From a bacterium UBP6_UBA1177 (GTDB taxonomy: Bacteria; UBP6; UBA1177): a stretch of 64,000 nucleotides of DNA. Position 1 is the stretch's first letter. Every line of letters starts with the position of its first letter. The stretch spans positions 24,566 through 88,565 of the forward strand of contig DBYV01000042.1 in the NCBI GenBank assembly GCA_002310995.1. Direction: 5' to 3'. The position numbers and the translations under genes were made by a program. Under the pieces are notes generated by a model, which worked only from the letters and a program-made list of their open reading frames with translations, searched no databases and was not told the origin of the DNA. Positions 35,086 to 45,972 of this stretch are shown here, piece after piece.

Positions 35086-36360
35086 ATGATAAAGGTAATA
35101 ACTTACGGTACTTACGATCTTCTTCACTTCGGTCACATAAGACTTTTGGAACGTGCCAAGGCGCTGGGAGACTATCTGATAGTCGGTGTTACAAGCGACG
35201 ATTACGATAAAACACGCGGTAAAATCAACAACCAGCAGTCACTGATGGAGCGTATCGCTGCCGTGAAAGCCACAGGACTTGCCGACGAGATCATCGTCGA
35301 AGAGTATGAAGGGCAGAAAATCGACGATATCCGCCGTTTGGGAGTCGATATTTTCACTGTCGGATCTGACTGGATCGGCAAATTCGATTATCTGAACGAG
35401 TTCTGCAAAGTTGTTTATCTGCCGAGGACAGAAGGGGTCTCAAGTTCCGAAATCAGGGCTGAAAAACGCAAGCTTGTCATCGGAATAATCGGCGAAGGGA
35501 ACATCTGCGACAAATTTATCCGCGAGACAAAGTTCGTGAACGGTGTGGAAAGTAGGGACTGCGGTCCTGATTTCAAAGATGTGGATGCTGTTTATGTGGC
35601 ATCGCATCCGAATACACATTACGATGTCATAAAAAAAGCACTTAATGCAGGAAAACATGTTCTCTGTGAATCTCCGATAGCTCTAAGTGTCGAAGAATAC
35701 AAAGAATTGATGGCACTTTCGCATGAAAATGGTCTTATCCTTGCGGACGCTATAAAAACGGCTTATTCAACAGCCTACTCGCGTCTGCTGGTTGTCGCAA
35801 AGAGCGGAAGGATAGGGGATATAGTTTCGGTAGATTCTGTCTGCACAAGTCTTCATGGCGGGGCAGGCGAGGCAAATGCAGACCTTGCCTCGAAGCAGAA
35901 CAGTATTTGCGAATGGGGACCTACGGCGGTGCTGCCGATATTCCAGCTGCTTGGTACGCAGTACAAAAGTTGCCGGATAACTACAAAAATCATAAACAAA
36001 GAGCTGAACTACGACGGTTTTACGAAGATAGATTTCGTTTTTGACAAGGCTGTTGCATCGGCAAAAGTCGCCAAAGCCGCTAAAGCCGAAGGAGAGCTGA
36101 TAGTTACCGGGACAAAAGGATACATATATGTTCCGGCTCCATGGTGGAAAACCGATTATTTTGAAGTAAGGTTTGAAGATCAGAGTGAAAACAAAAGATA
36201 TTTTTATCAGCTTGACGGTGAGGGAATCCGTTATGAAATAGTCGCTTTCGCGAGAGCTGTTGAAAGCAAAATGAAAAATCTTTATGTCGAAGACGAGATT
36301 TCCGAAAAAACGATCGGTGTAATTGAAGAGTTTAATAATCACAGGTATGTGGAAATTTAA
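35086..36360 (+). CDS. Cytidylyltransferase-Gfo/Idh/MocA-like fusion protein
   Basis: Two domains in 424 residues. Residues 1-130 are a cytidylyltransferase of the glycerol-3-phosphate (TagD) type: HFGH (14-17) and RTEGVSSS (about 114-121), close to the family's RTEGISTT. Residues about 133-424 resemble Gfo/Idh/MocA oxidoreductases: GIIGEGNI (nucleotide loop), VDAVYVASHPNTHYD, AGKHVLCESPIALS. Two oddities: the segment between the glycine loop and VDAVYV is only about 35 residues, much shorter than usual, so part of the NAD(P) site is missing; and the conserved EKP motif reads ESP, losing its lysine. The second domain may have lost redox activity or use another chemistry. Probable product: a CDP-activated polyol or similar. 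Confidence 0.87.
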   Translation: MIKVITYGTYDLLHFGHIRLLERAKALGDYLIVGVTSDDYDKTRGKINNQQSLMERIAAVKATGLADEIIVEEYEGQKIDDIRRLGVDIFTVGSDWIGKFDYLNEFCKVVYLPRTEGVSSSEIRAEKRKLVIGIIGEGNICDKFIRETKFVNGVESRDCGPDFKDVDAVYVASHPNTHYDVIKKALNAGKHVLCESPIALSVEEYKELMALSHENGLILADAIKTAYSTAYSRLLVVAKSGRIGDIVSVDSVCTSLHGGAGEANADLASKQNSICEWGPTAVLPIFQLLGTQYKSCRITTKIINKELNYDGFTKIDFVFDKAVASAKVAKAAKAEGELIVTGTKGYIYVPAPWWKTDYFEVRFEDQSENKRYFYQLDGEGIRYEIVAFARAVESKMKNLYVEDEISEKTIGVIEEFNNHRYVEI

Positions 36361-36368
36361 TCTAAAAA

Positions 36369-37346
36369 ATGTCTAATAAAATCAATTACAAGAAAATCTT
36401 ACGCATAGTGATGTTCATAGCATCCTGGGTGATGCTTTTCTTTCTGTTAAGGTATATCGGTTTCGATAAAGTAAAGGAAACATTCCTGAGTGTCGGCTGG
36501 AAAGGGGCTTTGGTTCTTCTGCTTATCGGATTTGTCGAGCACGCTTCCGACTCTCTGGCTGTCTGCTTTGCTCTTCCGCAGCGGAAAAACTTTATAAATG
36601 TCATGGCTTCCAACTGCTTCGGCAGTCTTGTAAACGATCTGGTTCCGTGGGAAGTCGGCGAACTGGTAAAAATAGGGCTTCTTAATAATGTCGCAGGTTA
36701 CGAAAATTCGATAAAAGGTGTCGTTCTCTGGAATTATGTGTTTAAAATTGCAAAATCAACGGCGTTGTTTTCTATGGTGTTGATTTCATTGATTTTTTAC
36801 CTGATAATTCCTGATGATTACTATCAGCTCAATAAATTCTGGCTGATTCTAGGATGCTCTGTACTGGGATTTCTACCTTATTTCGGCATGATGATTCTTC
36901 TAAAATTGAATGTCTTTGCCAAGGTAGCTAAAGTATTTAAATATTTCGGCAAAAAGAATGCGGATGAAATTCTTAAAAAAGCCGAACAGATGGATAAGGA
37001 TCTGAATCAGTTTAAAAAAGAACGTCCTAAAGACTATCACACTGTTTTCGGAATTCAGTTCTTCGCAAGGTATGTCTCGCTTGTGACTTTTCTTCTGTGT
37101 AACTATTTTGTCGGTGACAACTATGCGATTCCGGTTCTTACATTAACATATTGTGCAATAAATTTAGGTAATTACATAACAGCTTTTATTCCTATGAAAG
37201 TAGGTGTTATCGAAGGAACTAATTATATAATTTTTGCTTTAATGGGTTTGTCGGGCGACATCGGGGCTCTTACAAACATAATTCTGCGAATAAAGGCTCT
37301 GGTCGTAAAATCTGTTATTGCCGCGCTTTCGATTGTAAATAAATGA
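36369..37346 (+). CDS. UPF0104/LPG-synthase-type integral membrane protein (flippase-like)
   Basis: Polytopic membrane protein, 325 residues with about eight helices, of the family that includes the membrane part of MprF and archaeal AglD. SNCFGSLVNDLVPWEVGELVKIGLL (here split as NDLVPWEVGELVK) and FIPMKVGVIEGTNYIIF are the conserved polar-in-membrane motifs. Such proteins move or modify lipid-linked head groups; the aminoacyltransferase domain of MprF is absent. It follows the cytidylyltransferase fusion by 8 bases, so a lipid or polysaccharide head-group function for the set is likely but unproven. Ribosome site weak. Confidence 0.85.
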   Translation: MSNKINYKKILRIVMFIASWVMLFFLLRYIGFDKVKETFLSVGWKGALVLLLIGFVEHASDSLAVCFALPQRKNFINVMASNCFGSLVNDLVPWEVGELVKIGLLNNVAGYENSIKGVVLWNYVFKIAKSTALFSMVLISLIFYLIIPDDYYQLNKFWLILGCSVLGFLPYFGMMILLKLNVFAKVAKVFKYFGKKNADEILKKAEQMDKDLNQFKKERPKDYHTVFGIQFFARYVSLVTFLLCNYFVGDNYAIPVLTLTYCAINLGNYITAFIPMKVGVIEGTNYIIFALMGLSGDIGALTNIILRIKALVVKSVIAALSIVNK

Positions 37347-37357
37347 AGCCGAAAAAC

Positions 37358-38711
<1,354 letters not shown>

Positions 38712-38764
38712 GGTTTTTTACAGCAAAAATGTTTAATGAAATTAGCTTGTTGATTTAAAAAGTG

Positions 38765-38792
38765 TTGACATGTTTCTTATGTGTTCTATTAT
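38765..38792 (+). promoter_or_regulatory. Sigma-70-type promoter upstream of the sigma-region-4 protein
   Basis: Consensus TTGACA, 16-base spacer, TATTAT. It would give an untranslated leader of about 85 bases before the ATG at 38884. A second TTGACA at 38841-38846 has no convincing -10. Confidence 0.6.
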
Positions 38793-38883
38793 TCAGCGCC
38801 GTTTTTGTTTTTTGTGAACGATATGATAAAAAATAACCGTTTGACAATATTACAACATTACCAACTTTTTTCGGAGTGAAATT

Positions 38884-39327
38884 ATGGCACCGAAAGAAAA
38901 AACCAAAAAAAAGGAGAAACCTTATACCGAGGTTATCACGGAACAGAAGGGAAAACTCGAAGAAGGTTCGATTTACTGGGATCTGATTGACATCACGTCG
39001 TATCAGAAGCCGAAAAACCGTTCCGAGTGTCTCAAATTGAAAAGGCCCTGCCTTTTTGTTTCGTGCAAGTATCATCTTTTTCTTGATGTAAATCCGGAAA
39101 CAAAGTCAATCAAATTCAATTTCCCCGGGAAAGAAGTATGGGAACTCCGCGAGACATGCGCTCTCGATGTTGCTGACAAGGGCGGTGTAACCCTTGAAGA
39201 AGTCGGAACAATCATGAATCTGACAAGAGAGAGGATCCGCCAGGTCGAAATGAGGGCTTTGCAGAAACTTCGTCAGAACAGTACCCAGTACAATGTTCAG
39301 AGTATCAGTTTCCTGAGCGACAGATAG
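38884..39327 (+). CDS. Small sigma-70 region-4-like DNA-binding protein
   Basis: 147 residues. The C-terminal half is a sigma region 4 helix-turn-helix ([20 protein letters not shown], about 105-124, then MRALQKLR), the same motif with which RpoD reads the -35 box. Sigma regions 2 and 3 are absent. The middle holds [20 protein letters not shown], with a Cys pair, followed by [22 protein letters not shown]. Comparable stand-alone proteins are found in Myxococcota-like lineages, where the role is not settled. GGAG precedes the ATG. It could modulate RNA polymerase at -35 sites, or act as a plain repressor. Confidence 0.8.
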   Translation: MAPKEKTKKKEKPYTEVITEQKGKLEEGSIYWDLIDITSYQKPKNRSECLKLKRPCLFVSCKYHLFLDVNPETKSIKFNFPGKEVWELRETCALDVADKGGVTLEEVGTIMNLTRERIRQVEMRALQKLRQNSTQYNVQSISFLSDR

Positions 39328-39353
39328 TTTTACCCACCCCACTGAGAGGAAAA

Positions 39354-41021
39354 ATGATAAAAGAAAACCTTGTCGAGACCATTGAAAAATCAATTGTTAA
39401 AAATTGGGACAACCCCTGTTTCAGTGATTACGGCGGGGATTCCTGTTCATACTCGGATGTCGCGGCCAGCATAGTCAGAACGCATGAGCTTTTTAAGAAA
39501 TTTGACATAAAAAAGGGTGACAAGATCGCTCTGTGCGGCAGAAATTCGTCGAACTGGGCAATAACTTATCTTGCAACAGTTTCTTACGGGGCGGTTATTG
39601 TTCCGATTCTTGTCGATTTCTCGCCTGAAGAAATAGTCCACATTGTTAACCATTCCGATTCCAGGCTGTTTTTTGCATCCGATTCGGTTTTTGATAAGGT
39701 GAACGGGCTTTCGTTTGAACAACTCGAAGCAGTGATATCCCTTGAAGACTTCGGATTTTTCTATGTCAAAGATGATGAATTAAAAGCAAATGCTGTTCTG
39801 AAAATAAAAGACTTTGATGAAAAACTTAAACAAAATCCATTGGTTAAAGAAAATTTCCATCTTGAACACATACCGAACGACACTCAGGCTTCGATAGTCT
39901 ATACTTCGGGTACGACAGGTTTTTCAAAAGGGGTCATGCTGACTCACAACGCACTCATGGTAAATGTGAAATTTTTTGTTGACCACCTTTTGAAAGATGA
40001 GCCTGGAAATGTTCTTGCCTTCCTTCCGCTTGCACATTGCTTCGGTTGTGCCTACGATTTTCTTTCACAGTTTGCACGCGGCGCTCACATCTATTTTTTG
40101 GGAAAAATTCCGACTCCTAAGGTCATTCTTCAGGCTTTTGAGGAGATAAATCCGGTTATTGTCGTAACGGTCCCGCTGATTCTGGAAAAGATATATCTCT
40201 CCAAAATCGTTCCCCTTCTTGAAGGCTCGATTCTCGGAACTTTGATAAAAATACCGTTTATTAACAAGCTGATTTATTCAAAAATTGGTGAAAAGATAAA
40301 CAACGCTTTCGGCAGCAACCACTTTGAGCTTCTTATAGGCGGAGCTGCTTTTAATCCGCAGATCGAAGAGTTTTTCAAAAAGTGCGGTGTCAGATTTACG
40401 GTCGGTTACGGCATGACGGAATGTGCACCACTTATAGCGTATTCTCATTATTTTGACGGTCGTCCTGTAGGAAGCTGCGGAAAGGTGATAGACGCTCTTG
40501 AACTGAAAATTGATTCTCCGGACGAGAACGGAGTCGGGGAAATATGCGTTAAAGGCGAGAATGTTTTTATCGGTTACTACAAAATGGAAAAGGAAACAGC
40601 CGAATCTTTTGACAGCGACGGCTGGTTCCATACAGGTGATCTCGGTTTTGTTGATAAAAACGGATTTCTTTACATAAAAGGTCGCATAAAAAGCATGATT
40701 CTCTCGGCTTCCGGACAAAACATTTACCCTGAGGAGATTGAGGCAAGACTGAATTCGATGCCGTATGTCATAGAATCTTTGGTTGTCGAAACCAAAGACC
40801 ATAAACTTACAGCCTTTGTCTATCCGGATATGACCAAAGCTGCGAAGGATAACATTGATGAACAAAAACTGAACGAAATAATGCAGGAAAACCGCGTCAA
40901 ACTCAACGAGGCTTCCTCTTCTTTCGCCAAGATAACTGATATAAAAATCCATCCGCAGGAATTTGAAAAAACTTCGACAAAAAAGATAAAGAGAAGACTT
41001 TACCAGAATCTGACGGATTGA
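39354..41021 (+). CDS. AMP-dependent acyl-CoA synthetase (long-chain type)
   Basis: Activates a fatty acid to acyl-AMP and then acyl-CoA. 555 residues. Motifs of the adenylate-forming superfamily: IVYTSGTTGFSKGVML (about 181-196), GYGMTECAPLI (about 347) and GWFHTGDLGFVDKNGFLYIKG cut here as GWFHTGDLG with the hinge KGRIKSMI, and the C-terminal lysine region TSTKKIKRR. GAGAGG precedes the ATG. No membrane anchor. It lies 27 bases after the sigma-4-like gene, perhaps co-transcribed. Chain-length preference cannot be read from sequence; O-succinylbenzoate or other acids are less likely. Confidence 0.9.
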   Translation: MIKENLVETIEKSIVKNWDNPCFSDYGGDSCSYSDVAASIVRTHELFKKFDIKKGDKIALCGRNSSNWAITYLATVSYGAVIVPILVDFSPEEIVHIVNHSDSRLFFASDSVFDKVNGLSFEQLEAVISLEDFGFFYVKDDELKANAVLKIKDFDEKLKQNPLVKENFHLEHIPNDTQASIVYTSGTTGFSKGVMLTHNALMVNVKFFVDHLLKDEPGNVLAFLPLAHCFGCAYDFLSQFARGAHIYFLGKIPTPKVILQAFEEINPVIVVTVPLILEKIYLSKIVPLLEGSILGTLIKIPFINKLIYSKIGEKINNAFGSNHFELLIGGAAFNPQIEEFFKKCGVRFTVGYGMTECAPLIAYSHYFDGRPVGSCGKVIDALELKIDSPDENGVGEICVKGENVFIGYYKMEKETAESFDSDGWFHTGDLGFVDKNGFLYIKGRIKSMILSASGQNIYPEEIEARLNSMPYVIESLVVETKDHKLTAFVYPDMTKAAKDNIDEQKLNEIMQENRVKLNEASSSFAKITDIKIHPQEFEKTSTKKIKRRLYQNLTD

Positions 41022-41041
41022 ATGTAAAAACAAGGAATTTC

Positions 41042-41069
41042 TTGACTTTGACAGGTACTCTTGTATAGT
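41042..41069 (+). promoter_or_regulatory. Promoter of tRNA-Gly
   Basis: TTGACT, a 16-base spacer and TATAGT, ending 12 bases before the mature tRNA. A second TTGACA at 41048 would leave only 10 bases and is less likely. Confidence 0.7.
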
Positions 41070-41081
41070 TCTGCGGCTTTT

Positions 41082-41157
41082 GCGGGCGTAACTCAGTTGG
41101 TAGAGTGTCGGCTTCCCAAGCCGGATGTCGCGGGTCCGAGTCCCGTCGCCCGCTCCA
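41082..41157 (+). tRNA. tRNA-Gly (anticodon CCC)
   Basis: 76 bases with encoded CCA. Acceptor stem GCGGGCG pairs with CGCCCGC; discriminator base T, as expected for glycine; D arm with GG in the loop; anticodon stem TCGGC/GCCGG with loop TTCCCAA, anticodon CCC reading GGG. The T stem is GCGGG/CCCGT with loop TCCGAGT: position 55, normally T (pseudouridine), is C. A good fold otherwise. It lies in front of tamB and may share its transcript. Confidence 0.93.
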
Positions 41158-41177
41158 TTTTTTAAGATGGTGCCGTG

Positions 41178-44100
41178 ATGATAAAAAAATTTCTCTCATC
41201 ACTTTTTTTCCTTTTTATAGGTTTTATATTTTTAATAAGGTTTACTTTTTATCCGCTTTCATCCTTTATTTTGCAGAAACAGTTCGGGATTTTTTACGAT
41301 TTTGAGGCGCCTTATCTGGCTCTTGACGGCACTTTCACGCTTAGGAACTTCGTCTTTTCGTATCAGGATTCGCTTAGTGCTAAAAGCGAATCGGTTTCTT
41401 TACGCATAGGTAAGAAGTTTTCAGGACTCTTCAAAAACCATGTCACGCTCAAATCTTTTGAAATGATAGACACTAAAGTATCCATAAATACTAAACTTTT
41501 TGTTAAGGATACTGAAAACACTGAAGAATTCGAACTTCCAAGTAAGGTTCCGTTTTTTCCTCTCGAGGAGATAAATATAAAAAATCTTGATTTTGAAATT
41601 AGGGAAGGTGAGAAGGTTATTTTCAGCACGAAGAAAGTCTCTTTTGCCGGGAACGAACTTTACAGACTAGATATGCCCGATGTATTCATTGCTTCGAATT
41701 CGGTAATGAAAAAGGATATTTCTCTTGCTCTGGCTTTTTCTTTTACCGCTGAAGACAGAAATTACGCCCTCAACTATCTTGAAATCAATTCGGATATCCT
41801 TTCTATAAATGCTGAACAGCCTCAGGACAACCAGGATCTATTCGGTGGAACTCTTGCAATGAAGCTGAATGAACTCGGAGAACTGTTCGACATAAATCTG
41901 AGCGGTGACTTTTACCTTGATTTTTCTATGGAAAATCTGGCGACATACATCCCTAGACTTATGAAAAGCAAAACTTACCAAGGATTGTCTCCTGAGCCTC
42001 AGAGTGCCGGAAAACTCAATCTCGACATTTTGAACGCGCTGCCGGAAACAGACCTTCTGATTTCGATTTCGGACCTCAATATTGAAGGTTTCAAACCTTG
42101 GGATATTCACGGAAAAATAAAGATGACTCCGACGAAAACCTTCATTGAAAGGCTTAACTTTTTTCACAAGAACAAAGTTAACATTTCACTCGATGGCGAA
42201 TTTCCGTATGCAGACAGAAATGTCAGAGGTTTCGTAAGGCTTTACGACTTTGACTTCGACAACTGTCTGCGCAGAATGACTCAGACCGGTCTTGTAAACA
42301 TGATCGCTTCGGGAACGGTTTCATACCGTTTTGATATCGACAAACTTCGTGCCGAAGATATGTTTGCAGACCTTGTAGTCACAGATTTCGATGTCATGAG
42401 CAGGGAACTCCTTGATCTGCCGCGCGATGTATATGTCACAGGTCATCTGGCTATTGGAGCTGACGGAGTTGATCTCAAAGACGCTCAGGTGAAAACTGCC
42501 GACGACTCGTCACATCTCTATCTGAAAGGTTCATACTACGGTTTTGCCGATACGATGAGATTCCATATTCCGATAGTCAAAGGTTCTTACATTGATTTAG
42601 GCCGGGATATAAAGCAGATCGCAGGGTTCAATGTCAAAGGCAAAGGACCAATCGAAGTTCTCGTCACGAATTTTTACGAAAATCCGCTTATTACGAGCAA
42701 CTTCAAAGGGAAGGCATGCCACATGGCCGGATTCAATTCCGATATGTGCAACATTGACATCAACTTGAAGGATTTTGTTTTCGATATAGTTATCAATGAG
42801 ATACGACAGAAGACGATTTCTTCGAAGGATTCAATAGTTACGATCGATTTCAACGACGATGACTTTCCCGTTTACTTCAAAATCAACAAGGCGGAAGGTA
42901 AACTTTCGGACGCTTCGGCGCTTTTCGGAGTCGACACGAATGATTTTTCCGGCACGGCGATGCTTCAGGCCGAGGGCCTGTTCAAAAACGGACTTTCCAA
43001 GCTGAGTGCACAGGCGAAAATCAAGGATTTTAGAAAAAAAGGGGAGACCGGAGAAATAAAAATAGCTGATTCGATAGAAGTCAATCTGTTTGAAAAGGAT
43101 GCTGAAAATCTCGGAGCGAAAGGAGAGATTGTTTACGGCCGGAACACTATAAAAGTCGATGCTGAACTTACAAAAGCTAACCTGGACAGCAAAATGTCGG
43201 CATATTTTGATACTTTCTATCCAGAGGATTTCGATTTTTATGAAGACATCAAATTTGAAAAGCCGACTCTTGATGTCAAGCTGACAGGGCTTCTTTCCTC
43301 TCCCAACTCAAGCGGAAGGCTTGAAATACCGAAACTCGAGGTATACGGTGTAAAAACCGGCGATTTTTTTATCGAAACAAAATACACCGGTGCCGCCGGA
43401 ATACTTTATGTCAACGGCGGTTTCGGAACAAATGTGGAATTTTCGGCGGAAATTCCCGATTTTGATAAAGAAAAACTCAAAGCCGATGCTTCAATAAAGA
43501 ATTTTGTCTACAAGAATGATGATCTTATCGTTAAACTTTCGCTTGATGCGGCAGTACGCGGAGAGAAAGTGAATATTGATTTTAAAGATCTTAAGGCAAA
43601 AAAAGCCGACATCTTTGTCCAAAATATAAAACCATTTGAAATTGCGGGAGATTTCACCAAACTTTCATTGACTGATAAGGCATATTTTAAAGGAGATGCA
43701 CTCGATTTTTATATCGAAGGCGGGCTTGATCTTGAGAAATTTGATCCCTATCTCCATGCCGACGGAACATTTTTCGTGAAAAAGCTCGCTGCGAAGGAGA
43801 CTTACCGCGCGAACAACCTCGACGGAAAAATACTTTTCGATGTTTCCTATAAAAATTCCAATTTCAGCGGCAAATTAAATCTTGTAGATTTTGCATATAT
43901 CCTGCAGGACCCGAGGATTGTCCTGAAAAATTTCAACGGAACTCTGTTTGTCGAAAACAACAACTGGACTCTTGAAAGCCTTTCGGGAAATGCCGGAGAC
44001 GGAAAACTCACGCTTACCGGGCAGGGAAAAGGAATAAGCCCGATAGAAAACGCTTCGCTGAACATTTCTGCGGTCAATCTTACCGGCAAATACGCCCTTG

Positions 44101-45035
44101 CCGGTGATTTTGCTGTATCGGCCAATCTCGATCTTATCGCATTTTCGGAGGATCAGTTCTCTCTGAGTGGAGACGTCGAGCTGAAAAACATTATTTACAA
44201 CCAGCCGCTTTCCCTCGACAGTGATTTCATAAAAATGATCTCAAAACTCGGCAAAAAGAAAGCAAGTTCTCAGCTTGACAAGAGCAATCCGATTGATCTT
44301 AATTTGAAAATCACAGGTAAAAATAATATAAGAATAAGGACAAATCTGATTCAGTCCGACCTTTTTCTTGACCTTGTTCTCAGCGGAACGACCCTGAAAC
44401 CAGACCTTAATGGAAACATCGTCATAAAAAACGGAAAACTGGAATACAAACAGAACGATTTTACTGTCACCCGCGGCAATATTTCGTTTGACGGCAGCGG
44501 CATAAACCCGTATCTCGATTTTGAATCGACGCGTAATGTTACGACAAAAATCCAGGACACGAACAAGGATTTCAGAATCACGATGACGGCTACAGGCTAT
44601 CCGATAAACGGCGAACTTGACGTAACTTTCGACAGCACTCCTCAGCTTGACCAAGAGCAACTCCGCTCACTTCTGCTTTGGGGAAACATCGGAGACGAAT
44701 TCTCAGGCGATTTAGCTATCGCGGCTGCGACCGATATAATGGGAATAACAACGGAAGTACGCAAAAACTTTAAACTTTCTAAATTCGAACTTGTACCTAA
44801 ATATTCAGAATATGATGAAAAAACTGTCCTTAAACTTATCGCAGAAAAGGAGATTTACAGAAATCTGTTCCTTCTTCTTGAATCAAATCCTGCTGATACG
44901 ACAGACCAGATAATTGAGTTGAAATACAGAGCGAAACTCTTTGAAGGGATTCTTGGCTGGAAAAACAAGGATATGCTTGAATCGAATTACGGCGGTATCG
45001 GGTTTGACTTGAAACTGGAATATATTTTTGAATAG
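41178..45035 (+). CDS. tamB: TamB/AsmA-like translocation and assembly protein
   Basis: Large periplasm-spanning protein of the TamB family, involved in outer-membrane protein insertion and lipid transfer between membranes. 1285 residues: a single N-terminal membrane anchor (about 1-25), a very long stretch of beta-strand repeats forming a groove, and the C-terminal DUF490/TamB domain (about 1020-1286: NGKLEYKQNDFTVTRGNISF, PINGELDVTFDSTPQLDQEQ, LRSLLLWG). GTG at 41175 and ATG at 41178 are both possible starts; ATG is preferred. No BamA/TamA gene adjoins it. Downstream radical SAM gene starts 7 bases later. Confidence 0.9.
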   Translation: MIKKFLSSLFFLFIGFIFLIRFTFYPLSSFILQKQFGIFYDFEAPYLALDGTFTLRNFVFSYQDSLSAKSESVSLRIGKKFSGLFKNHVTLKSFEMIDTKVSINTKLFVKDTENTEEFELPSKVPFFPLEEINIKNLDFEIREGEKVIFSTKKVSFAGNELYRLDMPDVFIASNSVMKKDISLALAFSFTAEDRNYALNYLEINSDILSINAEQPQDNQDLFGGTLAMKLNELGELFDINLSGDFYLDFSMENLATYIPRLMKSKTYQGLSPEPQSAGKLNLDILNALPETDLLISISDLNIEGFKPWDIHGKIKMTPTKTFIERLNFFHKNKVNISLDGEFPYADRNVRGFVRLYDFDFDNCLRRMTQTGLVNMIASGTVSYRFDIDKLRAEDMFADLVVTDFDVMSRELLDLPRDVYVTGHLAIGADGVDLKDAQVKTADDSSHLYLKGSYYGFADTMRFHIPIVKGSYIDLGRDIKQIAGFNVKGKGPIEVLVTNFYENPLITSNFKGKACHMAGFNSDMCNIDINLKDFVFDIVINEIRQKTISSKDSIVTIDFNDDDFPVYFKINKAEGKLSDASALFGVDTNDFSGTAMLQAEGLFKNGLSKLSAQAKIKDFRKKGETGEIKIADSIEVNLFEKDAENLGAKGEIVYGRNTIKVDAELTKANLDSKMSAYFDTFYPEDFDFYEDIKFEKPTLDVKLTGLLSSPNSSGRLEIPKLEVYGVKTGDFFIETKYTGAAGILYVNGGFGTNVEFSAEIPDFDKEKLKADASIKNFVYKNDDLIVKLSLDAAVRGEKVNIDFKDLKAKKADIFVQNIKPFEIAGDFTKLSLTDKAYFKGDALDFYIEGGLDLEKFDPYLHADGTFFVKKLAAKETYRANNLDGKILFDVSYKNSNFSGKLNLVDFAYILQDPRIVLKNFNGTLFVENNNWTLESLSGNAGDGKLTLTGQGKGISPIENASLNISAVNLTGKYALAGDFAVSANLDLIAFSEDQFSLSGDVELKNIIYNQPLSLDSDFIKMISKLGKKKASSQLDKSNPIDLNLKITGKNNIRIRTNLIQSDLFLDLVLSGTTLKPDLNGNIVIKNGKLEYKQNDFTVTRGNISFDGSGINPYLDFESTRNVTTKIQDTNKDFRITMTATGYPINGELDVTFDSTPQLDQEQLRSLLLWGNIGDEFSGDLAIAAATDIMGITTEVRKNFKLSKFELVPKYSEYDEKTVLKLIAEKEIYRNLFLLLESNPADTTDQIIELKYRAKLFEGILGWKNKDMLESNYGGIGFDLKLEYIFE

Positions 45036-45042
45036 GTGAGAT

Positions 45043-45972
45043 ATGACTTTACTTACTGAAATGTCCGAAGAAACTCTCGACAGCCTTATTGAAAGAGCTG
45101 ACGAATTGTTTAAAGAAGGAAAATGCTGCCCGATAAAGTGCGGAGGAAGAAACCCTCGTTTCTGCGGAGCAGTAGAGGATGGGATCAAGGTCGCAAGTTT
45201 TGCTGTCCATGACGGAGAAGAGCCCCCAGTAAGCGGTTGGAACGGTGCCGGTAACGTCTTTTTTTCGGGTTGCAGCGCAAAGTGTGTTTTCTGCCAGAAC
45301 TGGCCTATCAGCCAGGAAAACAACGGCGGAATCTATTCGATAGACGAGTTTGCTTCCCATATAATCAAATTATTGGCCAAAAAAGTGCACAATATCAATC
45401 TTGTAACGAGCGATCATTATCTCGGAAAAGTGCTTCGTGCATTCAAAAAAATCAGAAACGAAATCAAAGTTCCGATAGTTTACAACTGCAACGGCGCGCA
45501 GACAGAAGAGCTTTTTAAAATAATCCTGCAGATAAGTGATATCTTTCTTTTTGATGTGAAATATGTTACAAATGAACCGGCGAAAGAACTCTGCGCGATA
45601 AAACATTATGCCGATGTTGTACTCAGGTGTTTGGATATGCTCCTTGAAAAAAATATCCCGTGGGTCGAAAACGATCTCGGAATTTTGCAGAAAGGGCTCA
45701 TAATAAGACATCTTGTGCTGCCGAACTATATTGAAAACTCGTTGGAAACACTTAGAGTGTTAAATGATTACAGAGAAAAAGGGCTTGACTTCAAAATAGC
45801 GCTAATGAGCCAGTATTTCCCCGCTTATAAAGCTCTTGACAACCCGAAACTCAATCGTCAGCTGCACAAAGATGAGTATGCACAAGTGGCTGAACTTGCT
45901 GACGAATTTGGCTTTGATGGATGGATACAGGATCTTGAAGAGGAAGTAAATGACGAAACAACGCAGGATTGA
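45043..45972 (+). CDS. Radical SAM protein, PFL-activating-enzyme-like (COG1313 type)
   Basis: Radical SAM enzyme with Cys77, Cys81 and Cys84 in CSAKCVFC binding the [4Fe-4S] cluster; 309 residues. The preceding CCPIKCGGRNPRFCG holds four more cysteines, typical of this uncharacterised subgroup related to pyruvate-formate-lyase activases. LFDVKYVTNEPAKELC and VLPNYIENSLETLR are family-like. No glycyl radical enzyme is in the window, so its partner is unknown. AGGTGAG precedes the ATG. It overlaps the next small gene by 23 bases. Confidence 0.87.
   Translation: MTLLTEMSEETLDSLIERADELFKEGKCCPIKCGGRNPRFCGAVEDGIKVASFAVHDGEEPPVSGWNGAGNVFFSGCSAKCVFCQNWPISQENNGGIYSIDEFASHIIKLLAKKVHNINLVTSDHYLGKVLRAFKKIRNEIKVPIVYNCNGAQTEELFKIILQISDIFLFDVKYVTNEPAKELCAIKHYADVVLRCLDMLLEKNIPWVENDLGILQKGLIIRHLVLPNYIENSLETLRVLNDYREKGLDFKIALMSQYFPAYKALDNPKLNRQLHKDEYAQVAELADEFGFDGWIQDLEEEVNDETTQD

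Noticed and set aside
38841..38846. Second TTGACA as a promoter of the sigma-4-like gene
   Set aside because: No -10 of acceptable quality lies 15-18 bases downstream.
41082..41157. tRNA-Gly as the attachment site of an integrated element
   Set aside because: The downstream gene is tamB and no repeated copy of the tRNA 3' end was found further along the window.
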